DNA from: JABDGM01 sp963738665 | GTDB lineage: Bacteria; Planctomycetota; Planctomycetia; Pirellulales; Lacipirellulaceae | Direction: 5' to 3' | NCBI GenBank assembly: GCA_963738665.1 | Contig: CAVTXL010000002.1 | Coordinates: forward strand, 1,103,897 to 1,167,896 | DNA: 64,000 bases | Shown here: positions 26,188 through 36,394 of the stretch, piece by piece | Numbering within the stretch: position 1 is the stretch's first letter | How the letters are laid out: each line of letters starts with the position of its first letter | Translations under genes and position numbers: made by a program | Notes under the pieces: generated by a model | Seen by the model: the letters and a program-made list of their open reading frames with translations, nothing else | The model's database searches: none | Told to the model about the DNA's origin: nothing

Positions 26188-28503
26188 TTACGCCAGCTTC
26201 ATCGGCATGCTGCGAATCCGCTGCCCGGTGATCTGGAACACGGCGTTCGCCACTGCCGGCGCGAGCGCAATGATCGGCGTTTCGCCCGCCCCGGCCGACG
26301 GCAAATCGGGCCGGTTCACGAGGCGGATGTCCATCGTCGGCACGTCTTTGAAGTGCGGCACCCGGTATTGCCGGAACGACGCGTTCTCGATCACGCCATC
26401 CTTAAACTTCATTTCCTCAGAGAGGGCCGGTCCGATCGACATCGTGATCGCCCCTTCCACCTGGTTCCGCAGGTTGTCAGGGTTCACAATCGCGCCGCAC
26501 TCGAACGCCTCGCAGATGTGCAGGACCTTGATCTCCTTCGTATCCGGGTCGACGCTCGCCTCAACGCACGCGGCCACGTACGAGCCCTTATCGATGCTGC
26601 ACGACAGTCCGACGCCCGTGTTCGGCTTGCGGTTCTTGACGCGATCTTTCCAACGGAAGGAGCGTGCCGCTTCCTCAAGCACCGGCTTCAATCGCGGGTC
26701 CTCGAGATGGGCCAGCCGGAACTCAAGCGGATCGGCCTCGGCCAGCGCCGCCAGCTCGTCCATGAACGACTCACGGGCGAACGTGTTTGCCGTCGCCGCC
26801 AGGCCGCGGTACGACGAGTGCCGCAGCGGCGGCTGCGGCACGTTGACCGTCTGCGAACGCTTGTTGGCGATCGCATAGGGGCACTCCATCGAGGCATTGC
26901 CCGAGTTGATATTGAGGTGCCACCAAGAGGTAAGCCGGTTCTGCGAATCGAGCGAGGCCGCGCAATCGATCACCCCGGCCGGCCGAAACGCCGCCCAAGT
27001 GAATTCTTCCTCCCGCGTCCAGCGGAGCATCACCGGCTTGCCGGCCGCTTTGGCGATGCGGGCGGCCTCGACCGCCGCCTCGCCTGTGTGCTTCCCGCCG
27101 TAGCCGCTGCCAAAGTCGGGCACAATCACTCGCACCTCGCCCACTGCCGAGCCGAACGCCCGCTGCAATTCGCCCTGCACACCGAACGGGTTCTGCGTCC
27201 CGGTCCACACGCTGAGCTTATTGCCTTCCCAATTGGCCAGGGCCACTCGCGGCTCCAGCGGCGCGTGCTGCACGTACGCAACTGTGTACGTTTGCTTCAG
27301 CGATTTCGGCGAGGCCGCGACCGCGTCGGCGAACGGATTCTCCGGCACGCGGGCGTTCTTGCGCAGGTAATCGTACAGCTCATCGCTCGACGGATGTGGC
27401 GGATTGTCCCACTCGGCCGTCTTGGCGATGGCCTCAATCGCTTTACCCGCCTGAAACGAAGTCGGCGCAGCTACGCCGACGAAGCCCCCGTCCCGCACCG
27501 CGACCACGCCCGTCAGCTGCTGGCTGGGCCCTAGGTCCGCCGCTTTCAACGATCCCAAATACGTCGGCGCCCGCAGCACCTTGCCGTAGAGCATGCCGGG
27601 TAACGTCATATCAGACGGGTACTGGTGTTTACCCGTCACCTTGTCGCGAGCAGACGGGGCGGCCTGCGGCTTACCCATCGTCGACCAATCGGCCGTCGGC
27701 GTGACCGGCGAATTGGCGGGCGGCTGTCCGCCGAATTTCTTGGCAAACTCGTCGTCCTTCGTCAAATCGGCGAATGAAATCGACTCCTTCGAGCCCTTGC
27801 GTTGCAAACGCCCTTCGCCGATCGTCACCTCGTCCGGCTCGACGCCCCACTTGGCAGATGCGTAATCGACCAAAAGCCGCCGCACAGCCGCGGCCGCTTG
27901 CCGAACCGCCGGCACGGTCCGTGGCGTCGTGCCGCTGCCCGCCGTGATGCCGTCATTCGGCACCAGGCTCGTATCGGCCAGCACCATCCGCACGCTACTC
28001 ACCGGCACGCGCAGCTCTTCGGCCGCGACCTGGGCCAGCTCGCCCCGCGCTCCTTGTCCACAATCGACTTTCCCAGACAGCACGGTGATCGTGCCGTCTT
28101 CGCCTAAATGAATCCGCGCCGAAAGCGCCACCGGCGGCCCACCGAAAAACCCGCCGCCGCCCCGCCGCCCGCCGCCCCGCCCCCGCTGCTGCCGTTGCTG
28201 CCCCAGCGCCAACGCGCCGACGACCGTAATCATCACCCCCGCGCCCAGCATCTGCACAAAGCTGCGGCGGTCGATCGCAAAATGAAACTCGACCGGCTCC
28301 TGCATCTCGGTGTACAGCGCATCGATATCGACCGCCTCGTAATCGACCGAAGTGTCCACGCCGCCGGCATGCGATACGTCAGCGAACGCCTCGCGCAACT
28401 CCACCAACTCGCCCGCCTCCCTCCGGCTCTCGACGCTCGACTCTCCAGCCTCAACCTTCTTCTGCCTCTCGACTCTCGACTCTTGACTCTTGACTGCCTT
28501 CAT
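26188..28503 (-). CDS. Molybdenum hydroxylase large subunit (isoquinoline 1-oxidoreductase beta-type)
   Basis: A 771-residue molybdopterin-binding subunit of the xanthine-dehydrogenase superfamily. After an odd repeat-derived N-terminus (residues 1-35) come IDRRSFVQMLGAGVMITVVG, a twin-arginine-like signal/anchor at residues 79-98, a Gly/Arg-rich linker, and the domain: GKVDCGQGARGELAQVAAEE, PGMLYGKVLRAPTYLGSLKA, YVQHAPLEPRVALANWEG, FGSGYGGKHTGEAAVEAARI, HSSYRGLAATANTFARESFM, IDKGSYVAACVE and the C-terminal catalytic GAGETPIIALAPAVANAVF. The ATG overlaps the TGA of the 2Fe-2S subunit (ATGA), so the two are coupled. It hydroxylates an N-heterocycle or aldehyde; the substrate is unknown. A start at the internal Met before QEPVEFHF is possible. 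Confidence 0.92.
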   Translation of the reverse strand: MKAVKSQESRVERQKKVEAGESSVESRREAGELVELREAFADVSHAGGVDTSVDYEAVDIDALYTEMQEPVEFHFAIDRRSFVQMLGAGVMITVVGALALGQQRQQRGRGGGRRGGGGFFGGPPVALSARIHLGEDGTITVLSGKVDCGQGARGELAQVAAEELRVPVSSVRMVLADTSLVPNDGITAGSGTTPRTVPAVRQAAAAVRRLLVDYASAKWGVEPDEVTIGEGRLQRKGSKESISFADLTKDDEFAKKFGGQPPANSPVTPTADWSTMGKPQAAPSARDKVTGKHQYPSDMTLPGMLYGKVLRAPTYLGSLKAADLGPSQQLTGVVAVRDGGFVGVAAPTSFQAGKAIEAIAKTAEWDNPPHPSSDELYDYLRKNARVPENPFADAVAASPKSLKQTYTVAYVQHAPLEPRVALANWEGNKLSVWTGTQNPFGVQGELQRAFGSAVGEVRVIVPDFGSGYGGKHTGEAAVEAARIAKAAGKPVMLRWTREEEFTWAAFRPAGVIDCAASLDSQNRLTSWWHLNINSGNASMECPYAIANKRSQTVNVPQPPLRHSSYRGLAATANTFARESFMDELAALAEADPLEFRLAHLEDPRLKPVLEEAARSFRWKDRVKNRKPNTGVGLSCSIDKGSYVAACVEASVDPDTKEIKVLHICEAFECGAIVNPDNLRNQVEGAITMSIGPALSEEMKFKDGVIENASFRQYRVPHFKDVPTMDIRLVNRPDLPSAGAGETPIIALAPAVANAVFQITGQRIRSMPMKLA

Positions 28504-28979
28504 CACGGCTGCCCTCCTTTCGCCTTGGCCGCCTGCTCGACGGCTGCGATGATCCGCACGTACGTGCCGCAGCGGCAGACGTTCGTCTGCATCCAGTCGC
28601 GAATCTCCGCCTCGCTCGGCTGGGGTTTGGCATCCAAAAGTGCGACCGCATTCATCACCATGCCGGCCGTGCAGAAGCCGCACTGCAGCGACCCCTCGTC
28701 GAGAAATGCCTGTTGCACCGGGTGCAGCTTTTCGCCGGTGCTGATGCCTTCAATCGTCGTCACTTCGCGACCATTGGCCGTCGCCACGCGCGTCGAACAA
28801 GAAAACGCCGGCCGGCCGTTCACCAGCACCATGCACGCGCCGCACTGCCGCTCGCCGCAGCCGAACTTGGCACCGTGCAGTTGCCAATCTTCGCGAAGCA
28901 CATCCAGAAGCGGCCGATCGGGATCGGTCGTCACGCTCCGCTTTTCGCCGTTGATGGTAATGGTGAAGCTCTGATCCAT
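28503..28979 (-). CDS. Molybdenum hydroxylase small [2Fe-2S] subunit (IorA-type)
   Basis: A 158-residue electron-transfer subunit. The plant-type ferredoxin domain has FGCGERQCGACMV (Cys41, 46, 49) and Cys61; the C-terminal helical domain has the second cluster in LQCGFCTAGM and VCRCGTYVRI. Together these match the small subunit of isoquinoline 1-oxidoreductase and CO-dehydrogenase-type enzymes. No FAD subunit gene is adjacent, consistent with the two-subunit type that passes electrons to a cytochrome. First gene of a two-gene minus-strand operon. Confidence 0.95.
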   Translation of the reverse strand: MDQSFTITINGEKRSVTTDPDRPLLDVLREDWQLHGAKFGCGERQCGACMVLVNGRPAFSCSTRVATANGREVTTIEGISTGEKLHPVQQAFLDEGSLQCGFCTAGMVMNAVALLDAKPQPSEAEIRDWMQTNVCRCGTYVRIIAAVEQAAKAKGGQP

Positions 28980-29455
28980 AGGGGAATCCTCCGTCTGTCG
29001 CCATTGACCGTCTCAGCACGCCCTTATTGTGCCAAACCACGGCGTGAAAGTCCAACCAAGCAATCCCGCAACGTTCCGACAGATCCCACTTAGCAGCGGG
29101 CCTCGGCCCGCCCGCCACGCTGCCACCGCGAACAAACCGACCCATTTTGTCGTACAATCCTTGACAGTGTTGTCATCTTGTATATATCCCATGAGGCCTT
29201 CTATGAGTTTAATGGATCAGTCGACAGGGTCCGCAATGGAGCCGTTTCGATCTGGACCGGCGGTACACGACCGACCGGCTCTGGCCCATCCATGCCCCCC
29301 TGCCGACGCCCCCGTTTTGGCCGATTTCTCACGTTGGCCCGGCTCTGTTCGGAAGCTAGAATCCGTTCTTGCGCAACTAATCTGTTAATCCAGCCGTCGC
29401 TCGCAGCGGTTTTGGGCTGACTAGCGAGTCCCGCACTTTGCAACCAGTTTCCTGC
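28980..29455. other. Divergent intergenic region
   Basis: 476 bp between the molybdoenzyme operon (minus) and dsbD (plus); it must contain both promoters. An AT-richer patch around 29140-29215 (GTACAATCC TTGACA, with TTGACA at 29160-29165) could be a -35 element reading rightwards. No gene was recognised. Confidence 0.4.
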
Positions 29456-32108
29456 ATGAACCACGAACGACACCGACGGCTTTCCAGCCGCCATCGGATC
29501 GCAGTCGCCGCATTGCTTTTGGCCGCCGGGGCGATTGCCCCGCACGCGGCCCGGGCCCAATTCTCCAGCCAGCCCGGCGGCCGCTTCAGCATCGTCGGAG
29601 CCTTCGACGATTCGGCAAATGCCGAGCCCGCCACGGTCACGGCCCAATTCGCGCCCGCCACATCCGACCGCCCTGCGCTCCTCGTCATCACCGCCCGCAT
29701 CGAGCCCGGCTGGCACACCTACTCCCTCACCCAGCCCCGCGGCAAGACGGGCGGCCCGCAGGCCACCAAGATCAAACTGAACGCTTCCCCGCAATACCAG
29801 CTTCTCGCGCCGTTCAGCGCCAATCCCGCGCCCATTCGCGCATCGATCAAGAGGCCTGGATCGGCCTCGAACTGCAGGAGCATGAGGGCGAAGTCACGTG
29901 GTTCGCTCCGGTGCAAATCGCTGCCGGCGTCGATCCGGCCAAGCTCGAAATCGATGGCCTCGTCGACATGCAGGTCTGCAAAGAACAGTGCGTCCCGCAA
30001 AAAGTTAAATTTGCGGCCCGTGCTGCAACCAGCGCTGCGGCCGCCAAGGCGAACGAACTGTTTGCGCTCGACAACAAGCTCCGCGAAATCAATCCGCCGG
30101 CCCCGCTCGACCCGGCCACCTCCACCAAAGGCAGCTTCCAAGCTGACGGCTCGGTCGTAAAAATCACGGGCCGCCTCGAACCGGCCGACGCCAAGCCAGG
30201 CGACCGCGTCCACGTTTCGCTTACCGCCACGCCGGCCCGCGGCTGGCACGTCTACGCTCTGTCCGCCCGCGATGATCAGCCCGGCAGTAAGCCCACCCTG
30301 ATCGGCCTCGACGGCCTGTGGGGCCTCGCCGCCTGGCCACCCGAAACGACCGACCCGATCACCACCGACGACAGCGTCAAAGACTTTCCCCCGATGCATT
30401 ACCATCAGGGCCCGGTGACCTGGACAATCGACGTCGACATTCCGGCCGACGCCGAGCCGGGCGCCTATCCTCTCACCGGCGCCATTGCGTATCAAGCCTG
30501 CGAATTCCGGCCCGACGGCCTCGGCACGTGTGAAATTCCCAAGGGGGCCCGCTTCACGGTCAGCTTGAACGTCGGCGATAATGTCGGACCCGCCGCCGCT
30601 GCCGACAGCGGCCAATTCACCTTCACACCCGTTAGCTACAAAGCTGCCTCGGCCGTCGGCACCGCTGGGCCGACATCCTCGACGCCCAGCCCGCCAAGCC
30701 CCAGCGCTCGGCCGCAGTCCAACTGCCGTCGCCCGAACAAATCGCCGGCTCGCCCGGCACCGACACCTACGACCCAGAGGTGCCAAACATCGCCGCCGAA
30801 AACCCCTACAACCTCTCCCGCATCCAAATCCAGGAGCAAGAGGGCAGTGTATGGCGCTACGTGGCCCTGGCCTTTGTCGGCGGCCTGATCCTCAACCTGA
30901 TGCCCTGCGTCCTGCCGGTGATCGGTCTGAAGGTAATGAGCTTCGTCGAACAAGCCGGCAAGAGCCGGGCCCATGCGCTCGCCCTCAACGGCTGGTACGC
31001 GCTGGGCATTGTTTCCGTGTTCCTCCTGCTGGGCGTCCTCGCCGCGACGCTCGGCCTGCAATGGGGCGGCCAGTTCAGCAGCACTGCGTTCAACGTCACC
31101 ATGGCGGCCGTCGTATTTGCGATGGCCCTGAGCCTGCTCGGCGTGTGGGAAGTTCCCATCCCCGGGTTCTTTGGCAGCGGCGCCGTGCACCATGCGGCCG
31201 CCAAGGAGGGACCAACGGGCGCGTTTCTCAAGGGCGTCGTCACGACTATTTTGGCCACGCCCTGCGGCGCACCCTACATGGCCCCCGCCATTGCCTGGGC
31301 TGTCGGCGAGCCGCCGCAGATCACGCTCACGGTCTTCGCCAGCGTGGGATTAGGTATGGCCAGCCCCTACCTGTTGGTCGGCCTGTTTCCCGAACTGCTC
31401 CGCTTTCTGCCGAGACCAGGTCGCTGGATGGAAACCTTCAAGCAGGTCACCGGCTTCATCCTGCTCGCCACCGTGGTCTACATCCTGAGCTTTGTCGAGG
31501 CGTCCGCCGTCGTCCCGACGCTCCTCTTGCTCGTCGGCATTGGCATGGCCTGCTGGTTGTTCGCGCGAACGCCCGTCTATGCCGAGCAGCGCGAGCGGCT
31601 ACGAGCCTGGACCGTCGCCGGCCTGCTCGTGGTCGTGTTTGCGATGGTGTCGTTCGGTTGGCTTTATCCGAGCCTAAAGACCGAAATGCAAGAGGGCTGG
31701 CAGCCGTTTTCGTTGGCCAGCCTGCAGCGAATCACGGTCGACCAGGGCCGCACCGCGGTCGTCGATTTCTCAGCCGAGTGGTGCGCCACCTGCAAGTTCC
31801 TGGAACGAACCGTCTTGCACACAGCCCCCGTCGATAAAGCAATCGACCAGGCAGGCGCTGTCCGCCTTTATGCCGACTTCACCCACTACCCGCCCGAAAT
31901 TGCCGACACGATCAAATACCTCAAAAGCAACGGAGTGCCGGTCATCGCCATCTTCCCCGGCGATCGCCCCTACCAGCCTATCGTCTTCGCGGGCGGCTAC
32001 AAACAATCGGACATCATCGCGGCGCTGGCCAGCACCAGGCAGCGCTCTGCCCCGGCCACCAACCGCACTTCAGACCTCGGCGAGGTAACAGCCGCCGTCG
32101 CCCAGTAG
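29456..32108 (+). CDS. dsbD: DsbD-family thiol:disulfide interchange protein, two frameshifts
   Basis: Transfers reducing power from cytosolic thioredoxin across the membrane to periplasmic partners. About 883 residues. Signal peptide MNHERHRRLSSRHRIAVAAL ending ARAQ. Two periplasmic DsbD-alpha-like domains follow, the first with VDMQVCKEQCVPQK (Cys pair), the second around RGWHVYALSARDD. The membrane domain has LNLMPCVLPVIGLKVMSFVE and TILATPCGAPYMAPA, the two catalytic cysteines of the transmembrane relay, with about eight spans. The C-terminal thioredoxin domain has VVDFSAEWCATCKFLERTV (CxxC). Frame slips near 29848 and 30660; both junctions rejoin in family sequence (DQEAWIGLELQEHEGEVTWF; RWADILDAQPAKPQR). 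Confidence 0.92.
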
Positions 32109-32163
32109 TGTAGCTAGTCCGGTGTCGCCCGTTCGCTCGGCCAGCGGCCATCTCCGTCACCCG

Positions 32164-32288
32164 CCGGGAGAGGGCAGGGTGAGTCCGTTTCTTGCCCCAT
32201 CCCGCTCCACCACTTTACTAGTCCATTGCGCTACCGCTGGTGAAGACAGTGAGTTTCCGGCGCCATCCCGTCCCAGACCCTCTCCCGG
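32164..32288. repeat. Short inverted repeat between convergent genes
   Basis: CCGGGAGAGGG at 32164-32174 and its exact inverse CCCTCTCCCGG at 32278-32288 flank about 100 bp between the convergent dsbD and PfpI-family genes. The motif is of the kind seen in scattered intergenic repeats; a terminator role is possible. Confidence 0.4.
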
Positions 32289-32303
32289 TGGGGCGAACGC
32301 TTC

Positions 32304-32870
32304 TCACACCCGCTGCCCAGCGTGCACCCCCTCCGCAAATTCCTCGACCGCCTTCGCGCAAAACGCCTTCAAATCATCCGGCTTGCGGCTCGTCACGAGC
32401 CCTTCGTCCACCACCACTTCCTTGTCGACCCACGTCGCGCCCGCGTTCTCGATGTCAGTCTTCAGGCTCGGCCACGACGTCACGGTCCGCCCCTCCAGAA
32501 CGTCCGCCTCGACCAGCATCCACGGCCCATGGCAAATCGCCGCCACCGGCTTCTGCTGCTCAAAGAACCCGCGCACGAAATCGACCGCGTCGCGGTTCAT
32601 CCGCAGCTTGTCGGGGTTCGCCACGCCGCCCGGCAGCACGAGTCCGTCGTACTGCTCGGCGCCCACGTCGATCACCTCCCGGTCGATCTCGAACTGGTCC
32701 GCCTTTTCGTCATGATTCATCGCCTGCAGCCGGCCGCCCGCAATTGACACTAGTTCCGTCACCGCCCCCGCCTCCTCAATCGCCCGCCGCGGCTCGGTCA
32801 ATTCGACCTGCTCGACGCCGTCGGTCGCCAAAATTGCGATTCGTTTCCCTTGGATGTTGTACTCAGCCAT
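32304..32870 (-). CDS. PfpI/DJ-1-family class I glutamine-amidotransferase-like protein
   Basis: A 188-residue protein starting MAEYNIQGKRIAILATDGVE, with AAGGAG 8 nt before the ATG. The fold shows DGLVLPGGVANPDKLR, the nucleophile elbow VAAICHGPWMLVEA with the catalytic Cys, and TSWPSLKTDIENAGATWVD. This matches the PfpI/YhbO subgroup (general stress protein 18 type), associated with protein or nucleotide deglycation and stress survival; enzymatic activity is debated. Cytosolic. Convergent with dsbD. Confidence 0.92.
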   Translation of the reverse strand: MAEYNIQGKRIAILATDGVEQVELTEPRRAIEEAGAVTELVSIAGGRLQAMNHDEKADQFEIDREVIDVGAEQYDGLVLPGGVANPDKLRMNRDAVDFVRGFFEQQKPVAAICHGPWMLVEADVLEGRTVTSWPSLKTDIENAGATWVDKEVVVDEGLVTSRKPDDLKAFCAKAVEEFAEGVHAGQRV

Positions 32871-33134
32871 GGCTGTTTCTCCTTGGTAGTTCGCCCGCGC
32901 GTCACGCGTGAGCATGATTGAATCGTTTGCTTGCTCGCGTCCCCGGCAAACTACAGGTGCAACCCACGTTCCGAATCGCACCGCCATTTTGCCGTTCAAG
33001 TGCAACATCGAACAACCCATAGCCACCGATCCGCGGGGCCGACTAGCTCCGCCAGTGCGTTTGCAGTCCTGGCCTTGCGGTTCGACATGCTGGCTCAGGT
33101 TTCATCGTCCGGAATAACTGCCAACAAAGCAGCG

Positions 33135-33584
33135 ATGAAGCGATTGGCGATGGTCCTTGGATGAGTTCTCCTCACCGGCGCACTATGCGTACGGTTGCTA
33201 AGCGAGGCAGTCCGCGACGGCTGGTACGAACTCCACGTGAAAATTGCTCCCGAATTGATGCCGGGCGCGACCAGAAATTCCTATCTCGGCGTCCACAACA
33301 AAACGGAGGCAGACGCCGTGCTCGCCAACGTTGAGAACGAACTGCCTTTCATAGAAAGCCAGCCGAACCCGGATTCGTTCGACGTAAACATCGGCTTCAG
33401 CTTCCGCGCCTCGTATCTTTTCGGCAAGAGGAAAGACACGCAGGAGTTTTCGCACTTGATCGCTGTCCTCGGCCGCCCCGACGGCTCGCGCGACATCTAT
33501 CTCGTGCCCGTGCCCGATCGCCGGCAATCAAAACAAATCGTCATCGATCCGCAAACCCTCGTCCTGGGCGAAGACGGCAAGTGA
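33135..33584 (+). CDS. Hypothetical exported protein with in-frame TGA in signal region
   Basis: The frame from ATG 33135 reads MKRLAMVLG, a TGA at 33162-33164, then VLLTGALCVRLLSEAVRDGW and YELHVKIAPELMPGATRNSY to a stop at 33584. With tryptophan at the TGA the N-terminus would be a normal signal peptide. If the TGA is real, translation could start only at the TTG at 33195, losing the signal. The mature domain (129 residues) is strand-rich, ends KQIVIDPQTLVLGEDGK and matches no family I know. The stop may be a sequencing substitution (TGG to TGA). Confidence 0.5.
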
Positions 33585-33904
33585 CATTCCGTTTCCCAAG
33601 CGCGATCGCGCACGCCGTCTACGCACTTCAACGCTGCCCAATACGAAGCCACCAAAGAGTTTGCATTAAGGTTTCTGAGTGTCCCGCAGGCACTCGGAGC
33701 CGCCGCTATCGCGCGATCGACCTCGCCACCATCGCAACTAACCTCTTCGGCGCACCAATTGCAATCTCCTTGGGGCCGGCTATGCTGCATTTGCGTTTTA
33801 CGCGGTCTTTGTGGCAGGGGCGATTCGAACCGTGGGCGAGTCCGCACACCCAAGTGCGGCCTTCGCCCAATTGGCAACCGTGAGGTCTCGAAAGGAGCTG
33901 TGTC
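33585..33904. other. Intergenic stretch with tRNA-like relic
   Basis: 320 bp before the PEP-CTERM gene. On the minus strand, 33882-33808 resembles a degenerate tRNA: D-arm GCCAATTGGGCGAAGGC, anticodon-like hairpin CCGCACTTGGGTGTGCGG, T-loop GGTTCGAATC and a CGCCCCTGCCA end, but the T-stem and acceptor stem do not pair. It also contains the AAGGAG ribosome-binding site for the gene at 33905. No protein gene seen. Confidence 0.4.
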
Positions 33905-35053
33905 ATGAACGCATCCGTGAGGAAGTGGATGTTGAGCACGATGGCTTGTGCTATTGCTCGCCGCAAGCCGGCGCGCCACGCATCGGCCTTCGTGGCCGCC
34001 GTGGCTATTATGCTGGCCTTCGCGCCCGGCTCGGCGCGAGCCGCCGTCCTCGGCTTTTTGGGTAACTTCGACGTCACCAACGACACCGGCAAGCCTTGTT
34101 ACGGCTTTGAAATCGACCTGGAAGGCATCCACATGGACGACGTCACCGACGTCTTCGGCGGCCCCGGCCGCGGCTTCCCCACCGGCCGCGGGTTCGATCC
34201 CAACACGGCCGTCGAGCGCTACGGCGCCCCCACCATCACCGAGTACAACAACGGCGGCGTCTTTGGCACCAAGGTCGTCTACAGCGCCATCTACGATAAC
34301 GCGACGATGACATTCGACTACAACACCCCCAGCGGCAACGTCGTCACCCCCGGCGACAATTGCTGGACCGGCGGCGGCATTGGCTATGGCCCCGGCACCT
34401 CCTGCGATCACTTTGGCGTCGGCACCCGCATCAATCCCACCAACACGACCTATAGCTGGCTGCAAGAAACGTCGCCCGGCTCGGGTGTCCTGACCAGCGC
34501 CAGCGGTGTCGTGCAGTTGCCCGCTCCCAAGTGGGAAGTCGTCCCCGACCCGGTTCAGCCGCAAGCGCCACCGATGGTGATCGCCCGCATCGAGGCGCCG
34601 GAACCCGACGCGTTCGATTTCGGCGATGCCTTATGGGTGAAGGTCTTCACGACCGAGGTCGAACATGAAGTGGAATTGGAAGATCTTGTGGGCAACGGCC
34701 CCCTTGCGCAGGACGCCCAAACTGAAATTGAGTGGCAACTGCTGCAAAAGGAAAAGGGCAATCCGGATTCGGGAATGCTCGAAGGCGGCAACGTGAACCC
34801 GGTCGGCGGGAACGCCGAGTCGGTCTTCCGCCGCTACGAGTTCTACGCCTTCAGCGGCACGTACGGCTCCGATCATGAGGCCAGGTTCGACCCCGGGTTT
34901 GGCGATTCCAACCCCGGCCCGGGCGACGTCGGGGCCTACCTGGGCTCCCAAAACGCGGCGGCGAACCTGGTCCCCGAACCCCTGGCGGTCGTTCTCCTGC
35001 TGACAGCTCTAATCGGATTGTCAGGACCGTTGTACCGACGCGGCCATGCCTAG
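33905..35053 (+). CDS. PEP-CTERM secreted protein
   Basis: A 382-residue exported protein with AAGGAG 8 nt before the ATG. The long signal region MNASVRKWMLSTMACAIARR continues into AFVAAVAIMLAFAPGSARA. The mature part begins AVLGFLGNFDVTNDTGKPCY and is Gly/Asn/Pro-rich, with a further acidic domain (EVEHEVELEDLVGNG). The C-terminus is a PEP-CTERM signal: VPEP, hydrophobic LAVVLLLTALIGLSGPL and YRRGHA. Function unknown; sorting to the surface by an exosortase is expected. Confidence 0.87.
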   Translation: MNASVRKWMLSTMACAIARRKPARHASAFVAAVAIMLAFAPGSARAAVLGFLGNFDVTNDTGKPCYGFEIDLEGIHMDDVTDVFGGPGRGFPTGRGFDPNTAVERYGAPTITEYNNGGVFGTKVVYSAIYDNATMTFDYNTPSGNVVTPGDNCWTGGGIGYGPGTSCDHFGVGTRINPTNTTYSWLQETSPGSGVLTSASGVVQLPAPKWEVVPDPVQPQAPPMVIARIEAPEPDAFDFGDALWVKVFTTEVEHEVELEDLVGNGPLAQDAQTEIEWQLLQKEKGNPDSGMLEGGNVNPVGGNAESVFRRYEFYAFSGTYGSDHEARFDPGFGDSNPGPGDVGAYLGSQNAAANLVPEPLAVVLLLTALIGLSGPLYRRGHA

Positions 35054-35218
35054 AATCGGCCACGGCAACCGTGCGCCCTCGGGAGCTGAATAACTGTAAG
35101 GGCCGCGCGCAAACTGACCGGCGACCGCTGCGATAGGCAGTGTAGTCGTCTCGCTCCGCGAGAGCCGATCCGTCTCGCGAAACGAGACGGCGTCCAAGCG
35201 TCGAATGACGCAACTCGC

Positions 35219-36234
35219 CTACCGCCGCGTCTGCATAGATTGCGGCTGCTGCACCCGGGCCTGCGTCCGCGGCTTCAGCCGGTGCAGCGCGGCCACTGTC
35301 TGGCCCGGCGGCGGCACGACGAAAACCTTCGGGTCATCGATCACCCACTGCGTGCTCCACGTCCGGCCGTTGTCCCAGTTGGCCACGTTGAAGAAGAAGT
35401 TGTTGAACTGCTTGCAGCGGCTGCCGTACGGATAGCTTGACATCAAGTAGTCGTCGGCCGTGAGGTCTTCCACCCCAGCGTGAGCGTAGTAGTGCACCTG
35501 CCCGTCCGCCGTGAACGACATGCCGAACGTCCACCAGCCCGGCTCGATGATGTCCAGGCTGCGGACGTCGTACCCGCGCTGATTCGCCCGGACCGTGATC
35601 TTCGCGCAATCGACCATGCCGTTTTCCGTCTTCATCCGCTCGAGGAGCAGGAACATGCCGGGCCAATACGGTTCGTTCGGCCCGTCCTTGCCCGAGCCGA
35701 TGCAATCGGCCCGCATGCCCAACGAGGGGCCGTAGCGATGCTCCCATTGGTCGAAGGGCGGCACGTACACGCGCACCGTGCAGCTCGGCTGCCAGGAGAC
35801 CGGGATCGCCCCGCCCAGGCGTTTGTTGAACATCATGAGGAGATCGTCCTGGCCCTGTTCGTTCGACGGTCTGCCCGGGATGCCCGAAATTTTCGTGGCC
35901 AAGAGGAGCGACGCGGTGCTCCCCTCGATGCCGCCCTCTGGCGTAAGCACGCGGCGAACGATGTCGGGCGTGCCGCGCTTGGCCCCTTCGTTCCACAGAC
36001 CGTTGGAGGAGATGCCGCCCAGGACCCCGCTGGTCTGTCGTCCTGCTCGTAGCTGCTTTTGGGCAGGCGCAGGTTGTAGCTCCAGTTGCCGTCCTCGAAG
36101 TCGTCGGAGCAGTCGGCCATGAACTCGCCGGTGCCCGGCACCAGCGGCCCAGCGCCCCAGACGGCGCGGTTGGGAATTGCGAACAAGCAAGCTGCCAGCA
36201 CTGGCAGCACCGAGATGCGAATGGAGCGCTGCAT
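35219..36234 (-). CDS. Exported hypothetical protein, one frameshift
   Basis: About 338 residues. Start MQRSIRISVLPVLAACLFAI with GGAAGGAAG upstream; signal peptide ends AVWG. The first part reads FMADCSDDFEDGNWSYNLRL then slips near 36040 and continues SGVLGGISSNGLWNEGAKRG, RRVLTPEGGIEGSTASLLL, CTVRVYVPPFDQWEHRYGPS, GWWTFGMSFTADGQVHYYAH and NNFFFNVANWDNGRTWSTQW. The pattern is that of a concanavalin/LamG-like sugar-binding sandwich frequently found as single-copy secreted proteins in planctomycetes. No catalytic residues recognised; specific function unknown. Confidence 0.7.
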
Positions 36235-36394
36235 AGAACTTCCTTCCGTGGAATACCATTTCAAGCTGTGGGAGGCGTCTCCGACCGACGATTTCGCGCT
36301 GCCAGCGAAGAAACTCGCGCATTGCATCGCGCGTGCGGCGATGAAAGTCCTCCCTACAAATATCTTCGACACTGTGGCGGCCGCGCATCAGCCC

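Noticed and set aside
33808..33882. A functional tRNA gene on the minus strand
   Set aside because: The T-stem and acceptor stem do not pair and the anticodon loop is short; kept only as a possible relic.
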